Shown piece by piece: positions 45,875 through 59,063 of a stretch of DNA of 64,000 nt (its first letter is position 1; each line of letters begins with the position of its first letter). Location: NCBI GenBank assembly GCA_944472155.2, contig OX235277.1, positions 22,454,804 to 22,518,803 of the forward strand. The letters are read 5' to 3'. Under the pieces are notes generated by a model that did not search any database, was not told where the DNA came from, and saw nothing but the letters and a program-made list of their open reading frames with translations. This stretch comes from Trichobilharzia szidati (taxonomy: Eukaryota > Platyhelminthes > Trematoda > Strigeidida > Schistosomatidae). Position numbers and translations under genes: made by a program.

Positions 45875-47959
45875 TCTCCCTGGCAGATATTCTCAAGATA
45901 ACAGTATGAAGAAGTGACCACCGTAAACTGTTTATTTAGCCCTTTGATATGCTGAATTTTTTGTTTGCAGCTTGATCGAAATCACTGTTACGCACTGCTC
46001 CTGAACAATATCCCGAAACATATGGTTGCAACATTTAGTAAAGATAACATCCAATTTAACTGGTGATTCATGTTTGCTGCGATGCGTCCAATGTAATTTC
46101 TGTGATTTACTAAGTATGTAAAGGTTACAGCACTGCGCTGTTAATATTAATGCTTATTGTTCAGTTAACCTTTTACTGTACGAAAGCATCCTTTTTCAAA
46201 AATGTCTGAAGTCATTGAATCAATACACATTGAACTGAAATTCATGACTCACTAGGATCTATTAATAAAGAATATTCATATTAGGCACAGTTAGGCAAGT
46301 GTGGAGGGATTCAAAGTTTTGTGAAAACCAATTTATATTTATTATATTATGTTATTCCTAATTGTATGCCCATGTATATATATAAATATATTTCTTTGTA
46401 TTCCGTGTAGTCAGTGTCACCAAACAAAACTAATCAAGTGCATCAATAGTGATTCTTTAAATAAATAACTTCGCTACTTTTTGTAAAATAGATGAAAGTG
46501 GTCAACAAAATGCTGAGTAGAAGACCTACCATTCGATTCTCTTTTAATATACTCAACACCCATACGTTGTGATTCTTGTCGATGTACAGTGACATCGACC
46601 TGAATATCTCAATCAATTTTTCTACTCAGTCTAGTTAGAATTTCGGTAAAGTGTGTATAATTTAATTAAAGATGGGGAAACATAATCACTATTTCATAGT
46701 GATAAGATGGTTCTGTTACATCTAATGAAACTAATACAGGAATACATTTTATATTACTGAAGTTAGAACAAACGGTGAAGCAAATTATCTCACATTCTCC
46801 CACTAAAATTTCCAAAATGACGGAATTTACTTGTTTGCAAAATCAAAGTACATTTCCCTCAATGGAAAAATATATGGGAAAAACAATAATCTATAAAATA
46901 ATTTTGTTCAGATGTTTTTGTAGTTTATGTATATAAATATGAAACAGTAATGAAGTTAACTGTGTATTCTGGTGGAAAATAATATACCGCTCTCGAGGAA
47001 ATCATCCTCTTTCGGCGTGCTTACTGTGAGTTCAGCACTCGGGGATATGCCAGCAGTTCACAAAACAACATTTTACGGTGCAGTTTAACAATACTCTTTC
47101 GAATCATCGATGTGATTTGGTTGAATTCAATTCTGGTTTATTTTTTAATAAGCGCCAATTTGAAAATTGAGAATCAGTGTAGGAGGTTTCACACAGGCAA
47201 GCCAAATTCACAAAAGAGCACGGCTAGAAGGTCAAAGTGAAGCCACGAAATGGTGAACATATTGAAAGACTTAGCTGACATACCCCAGAACATTGGAAAC
47301 AAACTTCGCTCCATGTGAATTTCTGCTTCAGTGTAACCACCAAAATAAATTTGAAACGTTTCCCGGCTTTATTACCAGTAAAAATAATGATGAATGATTT
47401 CAGTCGTCATCTGCTGGTCAGCGAGTGGTATAGACAAATGATTAAGTTAAACCTATCATGTTGTGAATTAATAAGTTTGAAACATCATTTGACACATGCA
47501 CTTCAATCTGTTTATGAAAATGATTTCAAATAGTTTTCACATTTGAATAAAACATTCAGAAGATAAATTTTGCGAGATATCATTTCGTAGATTCTCCACA
47601 CTCTTTTTACAACTAAAACGGTCCCCAATAATGAAATAATATGCATCACAATTACTCAGTCATATGAAACAAAAATACATACTAATGGCCAATCAAATTT
47701 AAATAGGTCAAGTAATCTATGATGGGCGAAGGTTGAAGACTATTTTGTTTTGTCCACAAAGTTCAGTATGTATGTGATTAATCCATTTTGCTTACATCAC
47801 CTTTAATAACCTTGAATTACGTGAGTTATGTGAAATAATTGTGAAGCAGACATTTCTATTGCTTTTGTGACCGTACATTGATAACTGCTTTGCAGTCTAT
47901 GATGATGGATTTCTATTCAGATTAGTTGCATTGGGATTTTCTCTGTCTTATTAAATATT
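45875..47959. other. Intronic spacer with one micro-exon
   Basis: AT-rich; holds the candidate at 46794. Nothing else supported. Confidence 0.5.
46794..46802 (-). CDS. Candidate 9-nt micro-exon
   Basis: Minus strand: TTGGAAATTTTAG | TGGGAGAAT | GTGAGATAA. T-rich TAG acceptor, good donor. Open in the locus phase (TG GGA GAA T). Confidence 0.6.
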
Positions 47960-48240
47960 TTAGAATATATTCTTTTCAATGACATTGGAACATTCTGTAA
48001 GTGTCACCGCAACTGCAGGTGATCTTGAAGATACAGTTTGAAGTAAAGCCCACAGCATTTTTTCCTTTAATCGTTCATATAGGGGACTGAAACGTTCGAG
48101 ATGTGAGGGAAAGAAATGCGCCTGATGACTGACTGAAGTCTTCGATCTGTCAGCCGCATATTTTCATCAACCTTGAATATACGGTAAATAAAGACAGCTT
48201 TTTTTGGTACAGCGGCTGTCTTTTCAATATGTGGTCTATC
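47960..48240 (-). pseudogene. Penelope-like element fragment (RT end and GIY-YIG endonuclease start)
   Basis: The minus-strand translation gives DRRLQSVIRRISF, then after a stop NAVGFTSNCIFKITCSCGDTY. The C-x-F-K-x-T-C-S-C-G-x-T-Y pattern matches the zinc-finger-like linker and start of the GIY-YIG endonuclease of PLEs (compare CVCGHTYIGR in the element at 63437). Internal stops show it is dead. Only this short piece is recognisable. Confidence 0.5.
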
Positions 48241-48868
48241 CTTACTATGACAACTGATAAAGTTTTCCGGATAATCATAAGCTAACGAAACTGAATATGT
48301 GTGTCGAAGCTAGTTTATGAATGTATCGCTCATGCATACTTTGCAGGCACTAGAAAACAAACATTTAACTGTAAGTCTTTTTTACTGGTGAGGAACAAAA
48401 CTGGTAAAATGAATATATTGTCCACTGCACGTCTGCTTGCGGAATATATATAATTAATTCGTTCCATTGTCTCTCCTGGCCATTGGAAAATCAAAGAAAC
48501 TGAGTTTATCATTCGATTCGAATTATGAGGTCACTCGGATATTTGTACGAAAATAATTAGGAAGAGTAACACAATGGATTGATCAAATAAATAACAAATC
48601 ATGTGTACAAAACACAATAGTCTTCAAGCTTCGCCTATCATGGATTACGAGACCTATTCAATCTTCATTGGTCATTAGTATGTACTTTTGTTTTATGTGA
48701 CTAGGATATTGTCACGCATTTTATTTCATTATTGGGGACCGTTATAGTTGTAAAGCGATTGTAGAGAATCTACGAAATGATATCTCACGAAATTTATCTT
48801 CTAAACGCCTTCTTTAAATGAATCAAAAAGACTATTTGTTTTAGTTTTCACATTAGCGTCGTACTTAC

Positions 48869-48877
48869 ACAGTTTTC
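48869..48877 (-). CDS. Candidate 9-nt micro-exon
   Basis: Minus strand: TTTTGGTATTTTAG | GAAAACTGT | GTAAGTACG. Very strong pyrimidine-rich acceptor and consensus donor. Confidence 0.65.
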
Positions 48878-49435
48878 CTAAAATACCAAAATATGAGAGG
48901 TAAATCTGAAGTTACTCATGATTTTATTGCCATAAACGTGAGTATAAAATATTTGAATAACCTTAGTACATTTGGATCGGGAAGTATCAGAATTAACAGT
49001 TGATTACTGAAATAAATATCATAGGACTAAAACTGTTTGACAGGAAGGCTTCTAAGAATTAATCCAGACTGGCGAATTACTGATTTCGCCTCTTCCTTAT
49101 TTTGCTTTAGCACTACATTCAATACCAACGCTTCAACTATTTTAAGAAGTCTTTGAAGATAATCTGGCTGGTTCATTAAAACTATTTCAAGTATACGATT
49201 ATTTATGTACCGTTTATGTACCATTTATGCATGGTTGTGCAAAAAATAAACGAAGCTGATATTTGTTAGAAAATCAGTTAGTGAAATACCCATTTCAAAT
49301 ATAGCACAGTTACATCTGCAGACCACTATATACCGGAAGAAAACAAATTTCTCTCTTTCCTGTTGGTACAATATTATTGGAGTTCACACATTTCGTAAAC
49401 TTCGATATCACTATTAGAATGGATGCACATCTTAC

Positions 49436-49453
49436 CGAAATAATGTGAGAATT
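49436..49453 (-). CDS. Candidate 18-nt micro-exon
   Basis: Minus strand: AGCTTCATCCAAG | 18 nt | GTAAGATG. Open in the locus phase (F-S-H-Y-F between split codons). AAG acceptor lowers confidence. Confidence 0.4.
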
Positions 49454-51076
49454 CTTGGATGAAGCTATCATCATACTTGGATTTGCTTTCATATACATAT
49501 ATATACATATATGTCGGATATTAGACTTCAAAATATCATAACTTGACGTACGAAATTCTTCTGAAGTGATGCAAAAGAACGCTTTTTTATGACACAAAAT
49601 ACATGAAAGTCATTCATATTCCACTGTATTCACCCTAAACATGACACAATTCACAAGTTTGTTGAGAATAAAAACAAGTCAAATATGCCAGTTCCAGCTG
49701 GAAACGGATTACAACGAAATTTGGATTAATTTGCAGAGCATGTCTTTGACTCAATCGATTATTTACACAAAGCCGAAACAAAAACATAGGCCAGAAAACG
49801 AATTGATTAACCTGTTACACAATTCACTGAAAGCTATGACTGTAGTTAAGAAACCCCTTCCTGCCTGACATCTGACTTTGCAACATTCTAAATGATCAGA
49901 GAAGATTCAATTGGTTTGAATGTTTGAATGCTTTCTGACAAGGCGTTAGACATCACTCCTTGAGATTACAGCAGCGAGAAAATCACGGTAATTGCTGCAG
50001 AATTAGTAAAGGATAACTAAATTTTTCATGACATTTGTGTGGAAGAACAACCTGCTTCTAACTTGAAGTCTTTTGTTTAAATTTTGCTGAAAATCTGCTT
50101 TACTTGAATCTGACAAACATTACATCACTTTCAGAAATAGCTTGTTTGAATAAGTAGTAAACTTCTAATCTTGTGATCCTAAGTTTTAGTCCTGCTTCAG
50201 CTGATGTAACCTGCGATGCCTATAGGAATAGCCAATCTTCTTACAGTAGATTCGTCTCCTAACATGGCTTATGAGAATTAGAATGATTTCAAAACCTCTG
50301 CAAATATACTTCGCAACTTCGATGCATGCAGTGTAACCAGATACAGTGTAGGATAAAATGTGTAGGCGGTTAATCGTCGTTAAAGCTTCCAGAATACAGT
50401 AGATTTGCAACATGCATAAATATTTGGAGCCATATGGACCAAGTAAGTATGGTGGTGATTTCTTTCTCACATAGATTTACACAATCAAACAGCTACTTTT
50501 TCCAACGTATATATTTTGAACTACAAAATTTTTTCATGTATTACACTTGCAGTATTTAGGAGATAAATGAGTGAGCATGTGGTCTATGTGATTTGATCCA
50601 ACTACTTGACAGGAAATATAAAAAGGCTGGGATGTAAGTGAACAGGTCGACTACCATAGGTTTTGGACTGAAGGCCTCAGTTTACTTTAACTAACAACAT
50701 TTGGATATGTAAATGGAGCTCAGAAAGTTGATTTAAGATACTTCCCAATAAATTGGAAGGTTTTTTCAGATCAATTAACCGAAACAATGTCACAATAGCC
50801 GAATAGACACTACAAGAGAAATATTCATCTCTATCTTGGTTTTTCCTTTAGTCATCGTCTTCAAATAGATAAGTTCCTTTTTCGCATATATTAAATGCAG
50901 TATAGAATTTGCCCAATAATCCAAAATAAAAGTGTACACGACAGAAATCTGTATTACCTGCATTTTTCAGTTTAGCGTATTATTTCGCCGATTGTAATGT
51001 ACTATCGTTTAGTTAATTTGTTCTGAGTTACACTTCAACAAAATCACTCTTTTTCATTTAGACTATATGAACATAC

Positions 51077-51085
51077 CTTTATCTT
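51077..51085 (-). CDS. Candidate 9-nt micro-exon
   Basis: Minus strand: TGATTGAATCAG | AAGATAAAG | GTATGTTCA. Strong sites. Phase 1 contains TAA; the locus phase is open. Confidence 0.6.
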
Positions 51086-52461
51086 CTGATTCAATCAAAC
51101 AATGAACACAATGGAGTTCATACTGAGATAGGTATGTAACCGATTCATTGCTAATGAAGTGAAATTGAACTGATATTCGAATGTTATTCTTTGACGAAAT
51201 TTATTTGAAAAACAAGTTCCACTGTGGATTACTGCTAAAGATATTCAAGGATTGTTGGTGGCTGACCCAGCTGTGCATAGTAGCACGACAGCTTGCGAAA
51301 ATGTATTGTTGGTCAAACGAAAACAAAATTGTTATACCACAAGAAATTTTCAAATAATGGTGGATATATATTCCATGAATTACAATCAATGTTACTTAAC
51401 ACGTTTACAAATCGAGAATCGACTTATTATTATTTTGTGTTTTCTATATATGAATCTGCTTGTTCAGTGATATTTTGAATGAACGGCTACAACGAAATGC
51501 TTTTTTTAAACTGCTACCAGAATGATTTTGAGCAAATAAGTAAAAGAAGTATATAGAAGAGATGGAAATTTTGTGGACCTGATTTAAACTTTGGATATCA
51601 TCTTTTCAGTATTAGTTGTGAATGAATACCTACATGAATAAGATTATTGATGAAAATGATAAGCAGCACCAAAATAGCTGCGTTTGAAACTCACTTTCGT
51701 GCTGAACTGGAAAAGAGAACCATTTTGAGGGTAACTGTGGGAATAATAGGACCAGTCTCGTCTTCCGAAAGGCATGAAGATTTTCCCATTAATTTATATT
51801 TTGTGAGTCATGATTGACACTGTTCTTATCCGCAATTCCGTACAGATTCTGGAGTAACACCTCTGACATTATAGAATTAAACAATCGAGTTGCTGCCGAA
51901 AAGTTGTAATATGAGTTGTTGTGTAATAACGGATTGTAGCTGGCGCTTCAAAATTGCCAGATGTAGCTCCAGTAACCTCGCGATCTAGAAGCCAAAATAT
52001 AGTAATGGTAGGGAAAATGTGTGCAAGGCGTAATATTCCAGATACTACTGCGATTATCACTGACATCCAACAACATGTTACCAAACCCTCTCCTCAGTGA
52101 TATGACCTGAAACTGCCAAACTGCCTCCCATAGAGGCGGTCTTACACAGAAGAAACATGGAGTTCAAGAAAGAGTTTTCACAGCAGAAGGCAATCCAGCC
52201 TGACGGAACCTCTAATAACACGGATTTGAATCAACCCGAAGATGATTCATTTCAGTATCAGTGGATGGCTAGAAATACGAACTTATTCGGTCTTAAATAA
52301 TTACAAATATATACACTGAAAGAAATTAGTAGATATCACAAAATCAGCGAGTTGGAACTTTCCTTCGATGGGGAATAATCATAATAATATCATTTCATTT
52401 ATTAGGCATGATGAGAAGAGTCATCGTTAATGAGCATCTGGTTGTTTTGCTGGTTACTTAC

Positions 52462-52467
52462 GTTTAT
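52462..52467 (-). CDS. Possible 6-nt micro-exon
   Basis: Minus strand: CATTTTGAAG | ATAAAC | GTAAGTAAC. Consensus donor, AAG acceptor; very short. Confidence 0.3.
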
Positions 52468-52793
52468 CTTCAAAATGACATATAAAGGGATATAGACCGG
52501 TCATATAAGAAGATGCATCGCAAATGGCATATTTACTTAGAAACAAAGACATGCAGGGTGACATTTCCAGCTTTATTTTCATTGCAAACTCACCTAATCA
52601 GATGATATATGTTTAACAACAGGCACTTGCCTACTGGAATCCAGTGCCGTACGTTTCAGTTAACTTAGTTAAAGTTTCATGTATATATATATTGTGGTTT
52701 AATGACTAGAAAATATACTTTGGCATCCGTGTCTTGCTTTCTATTGTTACAGTACGCATCCGTTTGTAAAGAATGTGTATATATATAGCTTAC

Positions 52794-52799
52794 ATATGA
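52794..52799 (-). CDS. Possible 6-nt micro-exon
   Basis: Minus strand: CACTACTTTAG | TCATAT | GTAAGCTA. Reasonable sites on both sides; very short. Confidence 0.35.
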
Positions 52800-54504
52800 C
52801 TAAAGTAGTGGTGTACCGCATGGAAATTTCTGTAATAGCATTTAGCTTTCCTTTTAAATGTATCTTCGTTACTTTATGCAACATTATAAACCAAATTTTT
52901 CAGTTTCGTTTCGCTGCGAAATTTGAAAGACAACTTGTACTGAGCAATACAGCAAAGCCGAGGGGTAAATGATATAAACTGACTCATTTCATGGATATAC
53001 AATTTTTTCATGAAAGATGGCTTTAAGAAAATACGTCGTCACAAACATGGTTGATCATATTGGTCAATGCATCAAACGAGTTGAATAAGTGTATCCGAGT
53101 TATGCAGTAACATGAAAAATGTTACGAATGAGCTGTAATCAGGATTGACATCGACATGAAGGAAAATATGAAATTATGTAAATATTCTAAATATTTAATA
53201 ATCACCATATTTTCCTCAGCTCAGTTTGCAGCCTGATTATAACTCATTCAATAAATTGTCCACCTTATTATGTAACTCTGACACATTCATGGAATCCATT
53301 CAATGCATTGACTGTTTGACAACTCATCACTTTCTTTAATATAACTTTCTGCAAACAAATCGGCATATAAACCTGACTGGGAAGCCGAGGGAAGTGAATT
53401 TGCTGGAAGCAGCCTCTTTACTGAAGTGCGTATTTGTTTTCATTAGTGTCTGTATGGAGATTTCTCAACGAATTAGTTCATGTACTTTTGAAACAGAGTT
53501 TCTTCTAAGCAAAATAACTGATGCACATGGAATTGTATTCGAACCATTGATATTAGTAGAAATTTTGAACAAGTCTTCATGGATAATTGAATAATTTCAA
53601 CTGTGGTTTGGATAACAGAACATGGTTCAGAGGAGTCACTAAATTAACTAATGAATTAGAAATGAGCATGAAATGAAATATTGCTTAGTTTAAATGTCAC
53701 TATTCTCCTTATCCGAAGCTTCTAAACGTGGCGATATTCATCATAAGACATGGAAGAGAAATTCAAACACATTACTGTTGTCTGTGCATAGGTCACGATT
53801 TTGGTGTAGTCGAATGGCTAGGATATTTAAATAAACATTTTGCAAGAATAATTCTAGGAAACTCTTGACAACTGAGTAGACTGGTTAGAGTAATCTTTTG
53901 CGTTATTGTCGCCGTTAATACATCGCTTAACGTGTCGAGTGCTTATTGTGCTCACACGTCGAAACGTGAGGTCTGTATATTATATTTCATTATTTTATTT
54001 ATAATATTGTACTGTAGTTTAAACAAGTTATGTGTTTTGAACATAAGCCTAACTCAATGAGTGTTTTAATTATATGATCGAATAACTGATACAGCACAGA
54101 ACGCATTGGAATCAAAGAAGTATTTGAATTATTCTACGAATCTTCTCTAAAACTGCAGACAATTTTAGCTTTTCCATCGTCCGTTTACTTACCATATGAT
54201 TTTCTGATATTATTCGAATTCTTATGCGTGTTGATCCATTGATGAATGTCTGAGTTAATACGCAATTTTAAAATGTCATCTGAAGGATAGTGAGTGGATA
54301 AACTGAACTTATCATCTGATATAATAAACGATTTGGACATGTTATTGAATTACTGGTAACACTAGATACTTACATGAAATGTATTGGTGTCAAGGTTTCC
54401 TTACAGCAATGTTCTTATGAATAGGTAGGCATGGCACATTTAGAAAATTTAACTGGAACTGTGGCACAAACATTTTCCATCATAATATAACTATTTTTAC
54501 TTAC

Positions 54505-54513
54505 TAACTGCAG
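54505..54513 (-). CDS. Candidate 9-nt micro-exon
   Basis: Minus strand: TTGTGCTTTGCAG | CTGCAGTTA | GTAAGTAAA. Strong sites. A second CAG inside would give a nested 3-nt alternative (TTA). Confidence 0.6.
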
Positions 54514-54989
54514 CTGCAAAGCACAATATACGAAATTATCTTATATGCGTTACGTTATACTCTATATATTGAATAGGTTGGTGACTATTTTATCCAATAT
54601 ACCGTTTCAATTTGATTCCGTTTGACTTTGACTCTGATGCTTTTCATGTTGTGATAGCTGTCAGTGAAATGCTTAAATTGTATAGACAAAACGAGCTGAC
54701 AAATGTTTCAATTATGAAATTCTTACGGATGAATCTCGATGAGGATTGCAACATTGACCAGAAATTGACTGCACAATGCAGTTAAAGATATAGTTTCACA
54801 GAAATTAGAGATGTTAGATGTTTTCACGAATGCATTTGCCAATCCATTTCTAACGAAACTACTATACATATCTTGGCGTGCTAATTATCGTTCGGTCTCC
54901 AAGTGATGTCAATTTAACCCCAGGTAGTACTTTAACAATCACTCAATCAATGATTAGGTTGATAATTCAGCACTGTTTGCTGTGCTCAC

Positions 54990-54998
54990 CTTTACAAT
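54990..54998 (-). CDS. Candidate 9-nt micro-exon
   Basis: Minus strand: ACCTGATTTCAG | ATTGTAAAG | GTGAGCAC. Strong sites. Phase 1 contains TAA; the locus phase is open (AT TGT AAA G). Confidence 0.65.
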
Positions 54999-56112
54999 CT
55001 GAAATCAGGTAGTACGAGGAAATATGTATGTATATAAGTTATTAGTATGTCAGTTACTAAACATAATCGCACTTCAGAGATTGGCATAACTTCCTAGAGT
55101 ATGCCTGTGTCGAAATGATGAATAAAGACAGATTTTGACAATCTCTATCTACATCTTCACTATCCATATTAAGTTTGCTTAAGCGTATCCCACGAAACTG
55201 AGAGCGAAACAACATCGTACGGACAATCCTACATGAACTAATCTGTTGTAGAAATACTAGCAGTGCAACAAATTCTGATTATATTGACTGAATATATGTT
55301 TCAGTGTTTCTTGTAAGTACTACTGAGTAAAGTAAAATACTAATAAGCAATATCTCTTCGAATGCATAGTCTGTTGTCATTTCAACAAGTGTGAGATTTG
55401 ACAAACAGTCATCGAAAGTGTTTATTCCCTTCGTCTTTAACTCAACAATGTAGCCTACTCATTTTTACTGCATTTACTTAGTCTTCAATGGATAGGTTGA
55501 AATTCTGTCGTCAATAGTGCGTGAGAAATCGAGTAATATGGCTGACAGCGAAAACGTTAATTCATCACTCTGCGTTGCATCAAATAAACAGAATTCAATG
55601 AATTTCAGATAGTAAGTTGTTTCATTCGTTCTTCTGTCCTGCATATCTACACAAACATTCAGTTACGACGGAGAGAATCCAAGAGTTTTATTGTCAGGAC
55701 AGGTGGGTAAGTTTTGGCTTAAAAACAGTCCGTTACATCAACTCAGACAAAAGATCGCTTGGAGATTGACTAGATTTATTAATCGCCAGTTGGTGAATGA
55801 TTAACCTGCAGAAGGAGATTGCGAAAACATCAAAATCATACTGTTCATCAACTCACTGTCTAACATTTGCGAATCAACCGTTCATAAAATGCCTCGAGTC
55901 ATGCAGACAAAGTTACATCCAAATAGAATTCATGCCTTAATAAGTTGTCTGTACTTTCAAAATAGAATATCTGGGAGCAAAAGTGGTCACAAATCTGTCT
56001 GTTTACTCTAAAGCAATGGTTTGGTGGAGGGCTAGAAATATCATTTCCGTAATTTGTGAAAAACGGTGAAATATGTCCGTGAAATTCCAGATATTTAAAT
56101 AAGTGCACTTAC

Positions 56113-56121
56113 CCCTCTTAT
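56113..56121 (-). CDS. Candidate 9-nt micro-exon
   Basis: Minus strand: GTTTTCATCTTAG | ATAAGAGGG | GTAAGTGC. Very strong sites. Phase 1 contains TAA; the locus phase is open. Confidence 0.65.
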
Positions 56122-57328
56122 CTAAGATGAAAACATCATTTTCACTACTTTCATGATGCAATTCAAGTAACAAATTTAGAGCATTTTCAAAAGTACGCAT
56201 TCGTCTCTCTTGGTTAATAATATTGAATTTTAAATTCATTAAACAACAATTCGAAGGACCATAGCGATATTCCGTAAAACCTGTGAAATAAATATATAGC
56301 ACAATAACTCGGTGGTGAAACTTATTTGAGACAGTGTCTTGAGTTACCAAGCCAGTCAGGACTGTCATGTTGTGGGAAAGAATTTCTTCTAGATAATGAT
56401 AGCGAGATTCAAGTCGAAGGGAATAATTTCGATTTCTACTAGCTTTTTATTGCATTTGGGTTTATTTCTTTTCTTGAACGAGTGCAATGTACTTTTTTCC
56501 CTCCAAAAACTGGGTATTTTTATACAGCATGATATTCTTATGTAAAACAAGCTAAATTAACTTAAAAAGACTCATCAGTAACATGCTAATGTAAGGCAGT
56601 TTATGACGGAAAATATAAGACCAGGAGACAGTTTGAAAAACGGATGAATAAAGTGTTCGACTACTCATACATTTGAAGCCAAATCACTGAGAAGCCATTT
56701 TGAGAACGTGTTGTTAAGAGACGTTTCCACATTTGACGCTAAATGTTGCTGAAAAATGCAAGAGAAGTCAACTTTGAAATAGCCTTGGTGATAGTGGAAC
56801 TGAAATTGGCTACGATTACAATTAGCATGAAGCTGGAATGCGAAACACTGATTCACACGATCACCAAACGTTAGTCTGACGAACAACACTATTCCAGGCT
56901 GCGTGTGTTTGTGCAGAAGAGACGCAGTTCTACGAATGTATGTTCAGTAGTCTGATAATGCACTCATGATAATGATAAATTACAGAGTTCCAATGTGCAC
57001 CTTGAAATTTGACATGGTGTTACTATGGATGCATAATCCGCTCTCTCTGTGAGTAATGATCAACTGCTGTTAAGCCATTGCACACCGACGTACCAATAGA
57101 ATAATCACGTAAGCACATGTAGGTTTTAAGTTACCTGTCACCATGAATGATACTGAGTTTCGCTTTCACTCTCAGATATCAGTAACATCTGAGATTTGAT
57201 TGAATCACGAAAAATGAGGTATTGATCAAAAGTTGAAATTTCTTTTCGACAGTTGGAAAACGCAACAATGTCATGCCATTTAAATCACGTAAACATTAGT
57301 CATCAAAACTGCAGATTTGTGTACTTAC

Positions 57329-57334
57329 AGCCTT
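57329..57334 (-). CDS. Candidate 6-nt micro-exon
   Basis: Minus strand: TTTTTCTTTTCCTTTATAG | AAGGCT | GTAAGTAC. This is the best polypyrimidine acceptor in the set, with a consensus donor 6 nt later. Confidence 0.55.
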
Positions 57335-57474
57335 CTATAAAGGAAAAGAAAAACAAATATGTGTCACACCATCATAGCTGTAACATATGTAGTTCACAGC
57401 AAAACATGTAAAATAACTAACAGCGCATTCGCGTATTTCATTTACTTCCAAAATATCACTCAGATGCGGCTTAC

Positions 57475-57507
57475 CTAGACTGCACAAGCAACAAATCTCA
57501 ATCTGGT
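57475..57507 (-). CDS. Candidate 33-nt micro-exon
   Basis: Minus strand: TGCTTCATATAG | 33 nt | GTAAGCCGC. Open only in the locus phase, where it encodes Q-I-E-I-C-C-L-C-S-L between split codons. The other two phases contain stops. It lies 140 bp upstream of the 57329 exon in gene order. Confidence 0.5.
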   Translation of the reverse strand, partial: TRLRFVACAV

Positions 57508-59063
57508 CTATATGAAGCATGAAGAGATTCACTGTATCATTCAGTAATTATGTGTCTGGTCGGGAACTTTGAAGTAGGTAAAGAGAAATTAACCACCCTT
57601 ACCTCATAGCTCACATTTGGTTTCACTCATTGAATAAAAAATTCTATCGCATTTCTGTGGAAAAATGGTCACCCTAGACGTTGTTAACCCCCTCAATGAA
57701 GAAATATATGCATTTGATTTCATTCGACCGAATCTCACAAAACTCGTGTTTGCGTACTGATTTGCTATGTAAACAGATTTTCACAGATCAAGCATTCAAT
57801 GTCCACTTCACATTAAAGAATAATGTTTTCAAAGGATTTTGTGGTGTAGCGACTAATTCCTACTTGTGTCCTCTCTCAGACGACTAGTGCACGGCAAGCT
57901 TTAAAAAAAATACTCGTCAAAAACAGTTGATGGCCTTCATCTAAATTTGAAACGGAGATGGATGGGAGAATGCACTACGTACTTCCAGTAATGCTCAACC
58001 AAATGTCGACTTTACTCAAAAGGCAGAACCATACTCAAAGTCTGATTGCACTGATTCTTCACCAGTAAAATTGAGCGACAACTAATAGAGGAGATCTGCT
58101 CACGTAGGAGTGACAATTCAATTATTTCCAGATCTGTAGCCTTTTTTCGGAGGGTGGTGTCTCATCAATTCACTTTTCTGGGGACACCAGGAAATATGCA
58201 CCTAAACCTCTGTTGCCTTAAATGCACAACAAGCTCAGAAGAACGATTTTCGGAAATAAGATTTCAAAATGTCTTAGCGAAACGCAATTCTCTGTCGGGC
58301 AACGAATGAAACTCTCTGGTGGGAAACATTTTATCTAGAGTGACCATGTCACTTCACCTTCTCGCCATGGTTCAATTAGATTCGCCACACTGCAGGTGTG
58401 CACTGCTAAAATTGTCCGGCTATCGGGTAACGGGTAAGTGTCTATCATTCGAAAACGGAACAAATCGTTAACTCAGGTTAACAATTAGTTTCGAGTTATC
58501 TGACGTGACCACTGAGTGGAATTGAGATAAAGATATCTGAGAATGAGTGAAGAAGTGACGATTCAAGGACTCAAATCAGGGATATTTGTCCGAAACTGGT
58601 ATGTTTGATTTGAAAGGCGAATGTTATTGAAAGTAAAAAATCACACCATTTCAGCATAAGTGAATAGAAATGCAAACAACCCAGTGCTAAAATCTCAGAG
58701 CTATATGACAAATATACTGATTGTAATTATACATCAGAAGAAAAAGAATCTTTGTTAATGCTGAAGCGGTTCACACGCAAATGGATTTCTCCACCAATCA
58801 AAAGCTCTTTAAGCCATTATAGAATTTAGAATGTCGAAAGGATAAATCTAGAGGTCGAAGGAATAACATCATAACATAACATAATAAGATGAGAGGACGT
58901 GAAAATGTCGCACTCACAAGCCGGTCCACAGAAATGCTTCTCATATACTATGTGACATATATTTTCCTCAATATTTTGCGACCAAAACACAATTACTCAA
59001 ATATAAATGGAACACGAAAAATATACCTGTAAAATGGTTGAGATTGTTTAGACAAAGACATAC

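Noticed and set aside
47780..47800. Minus-strand 15-nt pattern before GTAAGC
   Set aside because: TAA in the common phase and AAG acceptor.
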